Positions 8,251-15,989 of a stretch of 64,000 nt of DNA are shown here, one piece after another. The notes under the pieces were generated by a model. That model was given only the letters and a program-made list of their open reading frames with translations, searched no databases and had not been told where the DNA came from. This stretch comes from Bacteroidota bacterium (lineage in GTDB: Bacteria; Bacteroidota; Bacteroidia; Bacteroidales; Prolixibacteraceae): the NCBI GenBank assembly GCA_023251455.1, contig JAHEYT010000022.1:124001-188000 (forward strand). Direction: 5' to 3'. Positions within the stretch are counted from its first letter, which is position 1, and the number at the start of each line of letters is the position of its first letter. The translations under genes and the position numbers were made by a program.

Positions 8251-8799
8251 ATGGAAAGATATCTGGTTTTCGGAATTCTAAGTCTACCCATAATTATTCT
8301 TTCGTGGCGAACTTTGTCTAAAGTTCAGAGCCACGGTTTTTACCGGTTTTTTAGTTGGGAATGTATTGCCTGGCTTTTGGCTTCCAATTATAAATTCTGG
8401 TTTGAGAATGCGTTCAGTGGCAGACAGATTTTTTCATGGATTTTTCTTTTCCTCGGGGCTTTCCTGGTTATCGACGGAGTAATTATGCTGAAAAAAGCAG
8501 GAAAACCTGTCAAAACCAGAGATGAAGAATCACTTTTTGAGTTCGAAAAAACTTCTGAGTTGGTCGACACCGGCATTTTCAAATACATCCGGCATCCACT
8601 TTATTCATCTTTAATCTTTCTAACCTGGGGCATATTCCTGAAGAATCCAACTGGCCAGTTATTCATTGTCTCTTTTTTATCAACAGTATTTCTTTATTCT
8701 ACCGCACTATTCGACGAAAAAGAATGCATCAAATACTTTGGCAAGCAGTATAATGAATATATGAAACGAACCAAAAGGTTTATCCCGTTCCTGATTTAA
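8251..8799 (+). CDS. Isoprenylcysteine carboxyl methyltransferase (ICMT)-like membrane protein
   Basis: This is a 182-residue integral membrane protein with about four to five hydrophobic segments (residues 5-20, 38-50, 60-80, 113-130, 136-150). The C-terminal block LVDTGIFKYIRHPLYSSLI...DEKECIKYFGKQYNEYMKRTKRFIP is the SAM-binding/active-site signature of the ICMT/phospholipid N-methyltransferase superfamily (GxxxxxRHPxY and the EE/DEK..Y..Y..YxxRxxRFxP tail). Bacterial members methylate unknown lipids or small molecules; prenylated proteins are not expected here. It lies 45 bp after hom on the same strand but the functional link is unclear. Confidence 0.75.
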   Translation: MERYLVFGILSLPIIILSWRTLSKVQSHGFYRFFSWECIAWLLASNYKFWFENAFSGRQIFSWIFLFLGAFLVIDGVIMLKKAGKPVKTRDEESLFEFEKTSELVDTGIFKYIRHPLYSSLIFLTWGIFLKNPTGQLFIVSFLSTVFLYSTALFDEKECIKYFGKQYNEYMKRTKRFIPFLI

Positions 8800-8828
8800 T
8801 GTTCAAAACTGGTTCACCCTCCACCCTA

Positions 8829-8858
8829 TTGTATTCATTCTACAAACGGCTAACTTAG
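8829..8858 (+). promoter_or_regulatory. Candidate promoter (TTG-N19-TAACTTAG)
   Basis: TTG at 8829-8831 and TAACTTAG at 8851-8858 are 19 bp apart, matching the Bacteroidetes -33/-7 spacing with 7 of 8 at the -7 box. It would give a 5' leader of about 36 nt for the gene at 8900. Confidence 0.42.
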
Positions 8859-8899
8859 CACCCGTAATTAACAAAGCATCAAACTGACTACAAAACAAA

Positions 8900-9937
8900 A
8901 TGATGAAAGACTTAGACCGATTATACAACGAATATAAGAATGCTCCTGAACTGTTTCAGGCGGGAAGATATTGGAAGGCTTACGAAGACCGGATTATCAG
9001 TCAAATCAGAAACGCAGATATTGAGCAATTGAGAAGTGGAAAATACCCAATATTTGGCACTTTCGGATTTTCGGAACAAGTGTATAACTACCGCATAAAC
9101 ATGCCTTTCTATAAAAAACTGACGAGGCAAATCATCCGTAAGCTCTTTATTACAAACCGCGCCATTTTACCTTATTCCATAAAGCTTTCCGACATTCGCG
9201 AAATGGCTTATAATCATTGCCTGCTTCAAGGGCAAATTGCAAACACAACCAGCATTTCGGAATTTGAAACTTGCACATTTGGTAACCCGGAAGACTTGTT
9301 TGAAATTAATAGCAAGAAATACACCATGCAATTTCTGAACTATTACATCCGGTTTTGTTTTGCACAAAAAAACCTTCAACTCCGAGGCGACGAAACAATC
9401 GTCGAACTTGGTTCAGGATCTGGATTACAGGTGGAAATCCTGAAGAAAATATATCCTAATTTAACGATCCTTTGCTTCGATTTGCCTGCTCCTTTATTTC
9501 TGTGCGAACAATACCTTGCGAAGGCTTTGGGCGACAAAGTTGTAGTTAAATCGAACCAGACCAGAGATATAACAGATTTAAAGAATATTGAAAAAGGGAA
9601 AGTTTATATGTTTGGAAACTGGAACTTTCCACTACTTCAGTCATTCAAATTCGACGTATTCTGGAATGCTGCCAGTTTTGGAGAAATGGAACCCAACATC
9701 GTAAAAAACTACCTGAGCTACATTAAAGAGAATTGCCAGTATGTTTATCTTTTACAGGCACGAAAAGGGAAAGAGAGCTCCGGAACATCAGGAGTAGCAA
9801 CGCCAATAAAATATAACGATTACGTTTCGATGCTCGACGGATTCGAAGTGATTGAAGAAGCCGATGCACTGGATGCGCATCGAAAAATGTCTCAAAGCGG
9901 TGGATATTTTCAGGCAGTCTGGAAAAAATCGAATTAA
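8900..9937 (+). CDS. Putative sugar O-methyltransferase
   Basis: The 345-residue protein has a class I methyltransferase core in its second half: motif I ETIVELGSGSGLQVEIL (about residue 165), the acidic strand end LTILCFDLPAPLF, and a later FDVFWNAASFGEMEP. The N-terminal half is helical with no hydrophobic stretch. The overall layout resembles the putative sugar O-methyltransferase family found in surface-polysaccharide loci of diverse bacteria. No polysaccharide genes surround it, so it appears as an orphan. Two consecutive ATGs (8900, 8903) are possible starts. The assignment rests on fold and layout only. Confidence 0.6.
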   Translation: MMKDLDRLYNEYKNAPELFQAGRYWKAYEDRIISQIRNADIEQLRSGKYPIFGTFGFSEQVYNYRINMPFYKKLTRQIIRKLFITNRAILPYSIKLSDIREMAYNHCLLQGQIANTTSISEFETCTFGNPEDLFEINSKKYTMQFLNYYIRFCFAQKNLQLRGDETIVELGSGSGLQVEILKKIYPNLTILCFDLPAPLFLCEQYLAKALGDKVVVKSNQTRDITDLKNIEKGKVYMFGNWNFPLLQSFKFDVFWNAASFGEMEPNIVKNYLSYIKENCQYVYLLQARKGKESSGTSGVATPIKYNDYVSMLDGFEVIEEADALDAHRKMSQSGGYFQAVWKKSN

Positions 9938-9960
9938 CGGGTACTTTAGTGGAACGTTAT

Positions 9961-10042
9961 GCCGAAACAATTTTGGCATCTATAAATAGCATGAAGCCCT
10001 GAAAACATGTTCAAGGAGACTGGGCTTTACAAAGCCAGTTTT
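9961..10042 (+). terminator. Two short hairpins after the methyltransferase gene
   Basis: GCCGAAA/TTTTGGC folds at 9961-9977. CTGGGCTTT/AAAGCCAG folds at 10020-10038 and is followed by TTTT. The second resembles a weak rho-independent terminator; the first may be part of a repeat. Confidence 0.45.
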
Positions 10043-10070
10043 ACACAACATTAGTTGAATATTATTTCCC

Positions 10071-10078
10071 TATTTTTG
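10071..10078 (+). promoter_or_regulatory. -7 box TATTTTTG ahead of the M28 peptidase gene
   Basis: TATTTTTG is a full match to TAnnTTTG and lies 20 bp before the ATG at 10098. No correctly spaced TTG is present upstream. Confidence 0.35.
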
Positions 10079-10097
10079 ATTGCAAAAATTTCTGAAC

Positions 10098-11576
10098 ATG
10101 CATTCAAAATATCTGGTTTCGCTTTTCCTGTGTCTGTTTTTCATCCATGCCTATTCTCAGGATCAGGAAAAAGCTATTCTTTCTACATTCCACTCTATTT
10201 CGAGTCACGATTTACTGAATTATGCTGCCGAATTAAGTTCTGAAAAATACAAAGGACGGCTTTCAGGCTCTCCGGGATATGCGGCGGCTGCGAATTGGGT
10301 GGCCGATCAGCTTCAACAGTCCGGAATAAAACCAGGATTGGCCGATGGAAGCTTTTTTCAGTGGTTTCCGAATGCTTACTGCGATGTTCTTACTCCCGGC
10401 AGCGTGACTCTGCTTGCCGGCAAAAATAATCCTGAAAAAGAATACAAATTTCCCGTTGATTATTTCCCCGGATCGAACTCGGCTTCCGGAACGGTTTCGG
10501 GCGAAGTGGTTTATGTTGGATTCGGTATTTCGGCGCCCGAATTGAATTACGACGATTATCGTAATATCGATGTCAAAGGCAAAATCGTATTGATGGAAAC
10601 CGGTGTGCCATACACTGGCAACGATACCACCCTTCAAAAATGGGAACCATACAGCTATCATCGTTATAAATTCCAACGAGCCCGCGAACTGGGTGCTGCC
10701 GGTTTACTTTATGTCAGCAAGATTGCCAATCCTAATACATCGTACCTCAAAGGATTTGTGTACGCGCACATTGGCGAACCAGTTGCCGAGGAACTCTTTG
10801 CCGGAACCAGTCAAAAATATGCCGAAATACGTGCAGCAATAGTGAAAAACATTCAACCCAACTCTTTTTTATTAAATAAAAAAGTAAGGATATCGGCATC
10901 AACCAACCATTTCCCGGATAGCCGCTCCTGCAATGTTATCGGAATGATTGAAGGATCTGACCCGATTTTGAAGAATGAGGCTATTATCATTGGTGGACAC
11001 CTTGATGCCGTTGGAAGTCCGGGTTGCCTTTTCCCCGGAGCATTGGACAATGCTTCCGGATCGGCCGATATTCTGGCTGCAGCAAAGGCGCTGGCTTCAT
11101 CTGAAATAAAACCTGGCCGCACCATCATCTTCGTTTTCTTTGGTGGCGAAGAATGTGGCCTTTACGGAAGTAAAAAATATGTGGAGTCACCCTTCTGGCC
11201 CAAAGAAAAAGTGATTTGTATGATTAACCTCGATATGGTAGGAAACGGAACAGGATTTCATATTGGAAACGGAAAATCATTTCCTGAAATTTTGGCTCAT
11301 TTTGCTGAAGCCAATTCCACATATCTGCATCGAGAGTTGAAAGCGTCCGAAGATCATGTCAGTTACGGAAGGCCTCGTACCGACGAAGCGATCTTCAAAA
11401 AAGCTGGATACAAAACACTCGGTTTATCCACTTCCGGCACTGTGAAACCTGTTTATTACCATCATCCGCTCGATAATACCGATGCACTTACTCCTGAAAT
11501 CATGGAAGATGCTACCAAATTGCTCTATTTGGGCTTACTCGGATTGGCCAATGATCAGACGGTTGGAGTAAAATAA
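10098..11576 (+). CDS. Secreted M28-family metallopeptidase with PA domain
   Basis: Predicted zinc aminopeptidase exported to the periplasm or surface. Starting at ATG 10098 gives a clean signal peptide (MHSKYLVSLFLCLFFIHAYS, cleavage probably after AYS); an upstream TTG in the same frame would spoil it. A PA (protease-associated) domain spans about residues 115-240. The peptidase core follows with GGHLDAVGSPG (metal His), ALDNASG (bridging Asp), FFGGEECGLYG (catalytic Glu plus ligand Glu), INLDMVGNG (Asp) and YYHHPLDNTD (His). All five M28 ligands are recognisable, so it should be active. The 492-residue length is normal for PA-M28 proteins. No lipobox is seen. It has its own promoter context and a pseudogene downstream. 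Confidence 0.88.
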   Translation: MHSKYLVSLFLCLFFIHAYSQDQEKAILSTFHSISSHDLLNYAAELSSEKYKGRLSGSPGYAAAANWVADQLQQSGIKPGLADGSFFQWFPNAYCDVLTPGSVTLLAGKNNPEKEYKFPVDYFPGSNSASGTVSGEVVYVGFGISAPELNYDDYRNIDVKGKIVLMETGVPYTGNDTTLQKWEPYSYHRYKFQRARELGAAGLLYVSKIANPNTSYLKGFVYAHIGEPVAEELFAGTSQKYAEIRAAIVKNIQPNSFLLNKKVRISASTNHFPDSRSCNVIGMIEGSDPILKNEAIIIGGHLDAVGSPGCLFPGALDNASGSADILAAAKALASSEIKPGRTIIFVFFGGEECGLYGSKKYVESPFWPKEKVICMINLDMVGNGTGFHIGNGKSFPEILAHFAEANSTYLHRELKASEDHVSYGRPRTDEAIFKKAGYKTLGLSTSGTVKPVYYHHPLDNTDALTPEIMEDATKLLYLGLLGLANDQTVGVK

Positions 11577-11607
11577 AGGCATTTTCATAAATTTGGTATA
11601 ATTAGTT

Positions 11608-11832
11608 TATACCGAAGAGTATGACCGCATTGATGAAGCTTATTAATGTGAAAGCCAAATTCATGGTTGGAGCCATGCGAAGAAACAGACGCTGATTGAA
11701 GGACGAAATGAGGATTTGCCTGAGTTGGCGAAAGCAATTGATCGTATTTTAAAACTGACCCTGATTTTTAGATTACAGATTCACGAAAAAAATTGTAGAT
11801 ACCCGAAACCGGATTATTCATGGGTACAATAG
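11608..11832 (+). pseudogene. Remnant of a GIY-YIG endonuclease-domain gene
   Basis: Read in one frame, 11608-11643 encodes YTEEYDRIDEAY, then an in-frame TAA (11644-11646), then CESQIHGWSHAKKQTLIEG and RNEDLPELAKAIDRILK up to a TAG at 11830. This matches the C-terminal half of small GIY-YIG proteins (the ..EREKQIKGWSRAKKEALI..LLPELAK.. block). The N-terminal half carrying GIY and YIG is absent and the stop codon breaks what is left. The fragment is therefore a decayed gene. Only the one-frame reading supports the call. Confidence 0.65.
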
Positions 11833-12208
11833 TGTTTCTTCCTATGTAATCTGACTGATTGTGAACCGATACTTACCCATATTAGAAATAGAAGTAAAAG
11901 AATTACTAAAGAGATATGTATACTTTCCAAACGCCACAAGCTTCCGCCATCCATACTTTAAATAAAAAGATATGAATGTCTTTTTATATTTATTTATTTT
12001 TCGTATATTAGTTTAGAAAATTAATCTACTTATACATTCAACAAAACACCAATGGAAACAGTGTAAAATTGAATCTCTTCAAACTCTTCCTCATTACAGG
12101 ATCATAACCCGATTAACCGCCAAAGACCGGAGCTATAGCCTGAAGAAAGAGTATTTAATTTTTATTCTAACCCCAATTCAACGCCAGTTGAAAGTTAAAA
12201 ATGCAATC
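11833..12208 (+). other. Non-coding stretch with one copy of an AACGCC(A/G)CAAGC repeat
   Basis: No credible frame. The sequence at 11930-11952 (aacgccacaagcttccgcca followed by tcc) recurs at 12820-12842 with 20 of 23 identities, so the pair brackets the small gene at 12209-12742. The rest is AT-rich and probably contains that gene's promoter, which I cannot place. Confidence 0.45.
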
Positions 12209-12742
12209 ATGAAAAATCTAATTTTACTTGCAGCATTAGTCTTTTTTGGTTTAAATTCAGGAAATGCTCAGGAGCAAGATCAACAGAAGAAAAGCTATAA
12301 AACGTGGATTTCGTTAAACAATACGCCTTCAAAGCTGGAGGGTGTTTTATATGATGTAAATGATTCGACTAAAAAGACTTCGAATTCTATCATTATTCAA
12401 AAAATACCGACCGATATTTTTAGTAAAATTCGTGTGAATGTTGAAAATATTAATACCATTCAGGCCCGAAAAAAAAACAACGTTGGAAGAGGAATGTTGT
12501 TGGGGGCAGTTTCAGGACTCGTTCTGGGTGGAATTACTGGAATGGCAATTATGAATGGAGGCCAGCCTAAAATAGGTTCGGATTCAGTTGAAAACGCTTT
12601 TATGCTGGGCGCCCCTCTTGCGCTTGTGGGGTCAGGAATGGGTGCACTGGCAGGATCGGCTAAAATTACAATTCCTATATTCGGAAGTAAAAAGAATTAC
12701 CACAAAAGCATGGATCAGCTCAAACAAATTGCGATGAAATGA
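12209..12742 (+). CDS. Exported hypothetical protein with glycine-zipper segments
   Basis: A 177-residue protein from ATG 12209, chosen over the in-frame TTG at 12188 because MKNLILLAALVFFGLNSGNAQ is a good signal peptide. The mature N-terminal half (about residues 25-95) is polar. It is followed by two glycine-rich hydrophobic segments (MLLGAVSGLVLGGITGMAI and MLGAPLALVGSGMGALAGSA) typical of glycine-zipper proteins that insert in or contact membranes. I do not recognise a named family. It stands alone between a pseudogene and the dehydrogenase operon and is bracketed by 23-bp near-direct repeats. Confidence 0.65.
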   Translation: MKNLILLAALVFFGLNSGNAQEQDQQKKSYKTWISLNNTPSKLEGVLYDVNDSTKKTSNSIIIQKIPTDIFSKIRVNVENINTIQARKKNNVGRGMLLGAVSGLVLGGITGMAIMNGGQPKIGSDSVENAFMLGAPLALVGSGMGALAGSAKITIPIFGSKKNYHKSMDQLKQIAMK

Positions 12743-12786
12743 TCGTTCCCGATTGACATGTTTTTAGGATAAAAAAATACGAATTT

Positions 12787-12842
12787 AAGAAGTAACCAAC
12801 GTTCTACTTCTTAAGATATAACGCCGCAAGCCCCCGCCATCC
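12787..12842. repeat. AAGAAGTA/TACTTCTT hairpin and second AACGCCGCAAGC repeat copy
   Basis: AAGAAGTA at 12787-12794 pairs with TACTTCTT at 12805-12812, possibly ending the upstream transcript although there is no U-tract. The repeat copy at 12820-12842 matches 11930-11952 at 20 of 23 positions. Confidence 0.5.
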
Positions 12843-12889
12843 TTTCGGGACAACGAGGGCTCGTTTCATTTATACACTTATTTTATCGT

Positions 12890-12922
12890 ACTGACGGGGT
12901 GACTCCAGATCACCCCGTCAGT
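12890..12922. repeat. Perfect 13-bp hairpin ACTGACGGGGTGA / TCACCCCGTCAGT
   Basis: The arms at 12890-12902 and 12910-12922 are exact complements around a 7-nt loop (ctccaga). The same 13+7+13 architecture with the same CGGGGTGA core lies at 26114-26146, with the outer base pairs changed on both sides. It sits 16 bp after the E1 stop codon. Confidence 0.85.
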
Positions 12923-12937
12923 TGCATTTATCAAGAA

Positions 12938-15406
12938 TTAAACTCCTAATTTATTCCTTCTGATCTGCTCTGCGCTGGTGAAATTGTTTTTCACCACATG
13001 ACCTTTCAGCGGAACAATTTTCTCGTGGATGGCGTCGATGATCCAATCGGCACAAGGGAAGAACGAATCTTCCAACTCGTAGGCCGGGGTAATCCAGTTA
13101 CGCGAGCCAACCACGACCGGTGGTGCATCCAAATCATCAAAAGCCAGTTCCGAAATAGTTTGCGCCATCTCTTTCATGAATGAACCACGAGAAGAAGCAT
13201 CGCCTGATATCAAAATCCGTCCGGTCTTTTTAATTGAGGCCAAAACCGGTTCATAGTTAAACGGACTCAAGCTGCGGGCATCAATTACCTCAGCCGACAT
13301 GCCGTATTTTTCCTGAAGAATGTCAGCAGCTTCAAGCGCACGGTACAACGTTGCACCAATGGTCAGGATGGTTACATCTTTCCCTTCGCGTTTAATGTCC
13401 GGTTCGCCAATGGCAATTTCATAGTAACCTTCAGGAACACCACCTTTGTGGAACTGCTCGCCGATGTCGTACAAACGCTGGCTTTCGAAGAAAATCACGG
13501 GATCGGTTCCCTGTAAAGCAGCATTCATCAACCCTTTGGCATCGTATGGAGTCGCTGGAAATACCACTTTCAGTCCCGGAATCTGGGCAGTCAGAGCGGT
13601 CCAGTCCTGAGAATGCTGAGCACCATATTTCGAACCTACCGAAACGCGCAACACCACCGGCATTTTGATCACGTTTCCGCTCATCGCCTGCCATTTTGGA
13701 AGCTGGTTAAACACCTGATCGCCACAACGTCCGAGGAAATCACAATACATGATTTCAGGAATGACACGGCCACCACACATGGCGTAACCAATGGCTGTTC
13801 CAACAATGGCAGCTTCGGCAATCGGAGAGTTGAACAAACGGTGATATGGAAGCGCTTCGGTCAATCCGCGGTACACGGCAAATGCGCCGCCCCAGTCGCG
13901 GTTCTCTTCTCCGTAGGCAATCAAGGTCGGATCTTTGTAGAAACGGTCGATGATGGCTTCGAAAATACCGTCGCGGTAGGCGTAAGTTTTTATTTTCGAG
14001 TGCGCTTTGCCATTTTCATCAAAAGCAAAACGTTCTTTTTTAGCCAATTGCTGTACACGTGGGTTTTCGGCCATCGGGTGATTTATATCCGGCGTGCGGT
14101 CTTCCATGCGGTCAACCGATTCGTTTCCAAAAATCATTTCACCAATCAAGTTAGGATATTTAGCCATATCCATACGTGGAGAAATCGTTAAATCGATAGC
14201 CAGTTTCATGCTGTTTTCCATCAAGTTGATGGTATCGCCTTTAATTCCGGTCAACTGATCTTCGGTAGCAACACCAGCTTTTACCAGTTCGCGGCCAAAC
14301 CAGGCAATCGAATCCTGAGCTTCCCAAGCTTCCACTTCTTCTTTCGAACGATACGACGATGCATCAGAAGGCGAGTGTCCGCTGTAACGGTAAGTCAGCA
14401 CGTCCAATAAAACAGGTCCGCGTTTCTCTTCCAGAATTTTGCGCTTGCGTTTGTAAGCGTCAATCACAGCCAACGGATTGTAACCGTCAACACGTTCTGA
14501 ATGAAGCTGATCTTCATTCAAACCAGCTCCAATACGCGCAGCGATGGTGTAACCGGCAGTTTCGCCACAGGTTTGTCCGCCCATTCCGTATTGGTTGTTC
14601 ATGATGTTGATGATCAGCGGTAGACCGCCTTTCATGTCACCTTCCCAAAGTTCATTGAACTGGTCCATGGTGGCGAAGGTCAAACCTTCCCAAACCGGTC
14701 CGCAAGCCATCGAAGCGTCACCAATGTTAGCAACTACGATTCCCGATTTGCGATTTACTTTTTTGTAGAGCGCGGCACCCACAGCGATGTCGCCCGAACC
14801 ACCCACGATGGCGTTGTTTGGATATACACCGAATGGCGTAAAGAAAGCGTGCATCGACCCGCCCAATCCTTTGTTGAAGCCGGTTTCGCGCGCAAAAATT
14901 TCGGCCAGCGTTCCGTAAATCAGGAATTTCACAGCCAGTTCTTTTACTGTTCCTGAATGTCCGTTTTTAACCGGGGCGAAGGTGATTCCGTCGAAATGAC
15001 TTTCCATTACGTGCATCAGCTGTTCGTCGCTCAGTTTAGCGATAGCCGATAAACCTTTGGCCAGAATTTCGCCGTGCGAGCGATGCGATCCGAAGATAAA
15101 ATCCTCTACGCCCAGCGTGTACGCCATACCAACCGCGGCAGCTTCCTGTCCGATCGACAAGTGAGCAGGTCCCGGATGATCGTAAGGAATACCGTTGTAA
15201 TCGCCACGGATTTTAATCAGGTTCAGCATGGTTTCAAACTCGCGGATGACCACCATGTCGTGGTAAATACGCAGCAAATCTTCGTTTGAGAAATTCGCTT
15301 TTTCTTCTTCAACAGTTTTGTTGTACTGGTTTACAGGAATCGGGTTGAATGTAATTTCACCAGCTTTCCTGACTTCTGATGGATCAATGAATTGACTTTT
15401 TGGCAT
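12938..15406 (-). CDS. 2-oxoacid dehydrogenase E1 component, fused alpha and beta subunits
   Basis: Thiamine-diphosphate-dependent E1 that decarboxylates a 2-oxoacid and reductively acylates the lipoyl arm of E2. In this 822-residue fusion the alpha part (about 1-430) carries the ThDP motif IGDASMACGPVWEG...IMNNQYG and the YRYSGHSPSDASSYRS phosphorylation-loop region. The beta part (about 470-822) carries GEENRDWGGAF, FNSPIAEAAIVGTAIGYA and the transketolase C domain. Fused E1s of this kind occur in Bacteroidetes. E2 and E3 are encoded upstream in the same direction. The substrate could be pyruvate, acetoin or a branched-chain 2-oxoacid; sequence reading alone does not settle it, though a pyruvate-type complex is the common annotation. 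Confidence 0.85.
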   Translation of the reverse strand: MPKSQFIDPSEVRKAGEITFNPIPVNQYNKTVEEEKANFSNEDLLRIYHDMVVIREFETMLNLIKIRGDYNGIPYDHPGPAHLSIGQEAAAVGMAYTLGVEDFIFGSHRSHGEILAKGLSAIAKLSDEQLMHVMESHFDGITFAPVKNGHSGTVKELAVKFLIYGTLAEIFARETGFNKGLGGSMHAFFTPFGVYPNNAIVGGSGDIAVGAALYKKVNRKSGIVVANIGDASMACGPVWEGLTFATMDQFNELWEGDMKGGLPLIINIMNNQYGMGGQTCGETAGYTIAARIGAGLNEDQLHSERVDGYNPLAVIDAYKRKRKILEEKRGPVLLDVLTYRYSGHSPSDASSYRSKEEVEAWEAQDSIAWFGRELVKAGVATEDQLTGIKGDTINLMENSMKLAIDLTISPRMDMAKYPNLIGEMIFGNESVDRMEDRTPDINHPMAENPRVQQLAKKERFAFDENGKAHSKIKTYAYRDGIFEAIIDRFYKDPTLIAYGEENRDWGGAFAVYRGLTEALPYHRLFNSPIAEAAIVGTAIGYAMCGGRVIPEIMYCDFLGRCGDQVFNQLPKWQAMSGNVIKMPVVLRVSVGSKYGAQHSQDWTALTAQIPGLKVVFPATPYDAKGLMNAALQGTDPVIFFESQRLYDIGEQFHKGGVPEGYYEIAIGEPDIKREGKDVTILTIGATLYRALEAADILQEKYGMSAEVIDARSLSPFNYEPVLASIKKTGRILISGDASSRGSFMKEMAQTISELAFDDLDAPPVVVGSRNWITPAYELEDSFFPCADWIIDAIHEKIVPLKGHVVKNNFTSAEQIRRNKLGV

Positions 15407-15476
15407 CTTTATGTGTTTTAATTTGTTTTTTCTGTTTGATATTATTCGTTATTTGAGCTTTGCTCTTTGATAATCA

Positions 15477-15509
15477 AGTTCCAGGTTCCAAATTCCAAGT
15501 TCCAAGTCT
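15477..15509. repeat. Left inverted-repeat arm beside the broken S23/IVP gene
   Basis: The arm reads agttccaggttccaaattcc then aagttccaagt. Its reverse complement is present at 15957-15989 with 29 of 31 identities, so the S23/IVP gene lies between two inverted repeats. Confidence 0.8.
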
Positions 15510-15524
15510 GGCTGCGAAGGTCTT

Positions 15525-15914
15525 CTATTTAAATCTATTGCCTTTTAGTTCAGAATCTTTCAGGTATTGGATAAAACTTTTTAGCATTTTACTCTCTTCC
15601 AGTGTCATTTTGTAAGCTGCATCAAATTCGTCTTGCGTGATTTATTGATAGTCCAGAGCCCGATAAAGCTGTGAGCGAGTCACTCCACACGAACCTTTTG
15701 AAAATGTCAGGAATTGGACAAACTCCTTATTCCCATCTCGCTCAAATCCTTCTGCAATATTATCCATGATCGAACCTGAAGAGCCATTGATCTGCCCCAC
15801 AAGCTTAAAATCCTTGGAGAACTGATCTTTAACCGTAAGTTTATGAATCATCTGACAAAGCTCCCTGGCTAATTGCCAAATCTTTAAATCTTCAAACCGT
15901 TCAACTTTCGACAT
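15525..15914 (-). pseudogene. S23/IVP four-helix-bundle gene interrupted by a premature stop
   Basis: The frame from ATG 15914 encodes 90 residues (MSKVERFEDLKIWQLARELC...RSQLYRALDYQ) and then meets TAA at 15642-15644. The same frame continues without further interruption for 38 more codons (ITQDEFDAAYKMTLEESKML...KGNRFK) to TAG at 15525-15527. The rejoined 128-residue product has the expected length and all four helices of the family, including the FEDLKIWQ start and the SGSIMDNIAEGFER block. One nonsense change in an otherwise intact frame suggests recent inactivation, or less likely readthrough. It belongs to a different S23 subfamily from the copy at 2662-3036. It sits between E3 and E1, bracketed by inverted repeats. 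Confidence 0.8.
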
Positions 15915-15956
15915 ATCCGTAATTTTTATGATTCTGCATAAACCTCATTCAAAGCT

Positions 15957-15989
15957 CCACTTGGAACTTGAAATTTGGAACCTGAAACT
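15957..15989. repeat. Right inverted-repeat arm beside the broken S23/IVP gene
   Basis: It reads acttggaacttgaaatttgg then aacctgaaact, the reverse complement of 15477-15509 at 29 of 31 positions. It ends at the E3 stop codon. Confidence 0.8.

Noticed and set aside
13613..14191. 192-codon open frame on the plus strand inside the E1 gene
   Set aside because: It lies wholly opposite a conserved catalytic region, has no recognisable family, and its composition is what antisense frames of GC-biased codons give.
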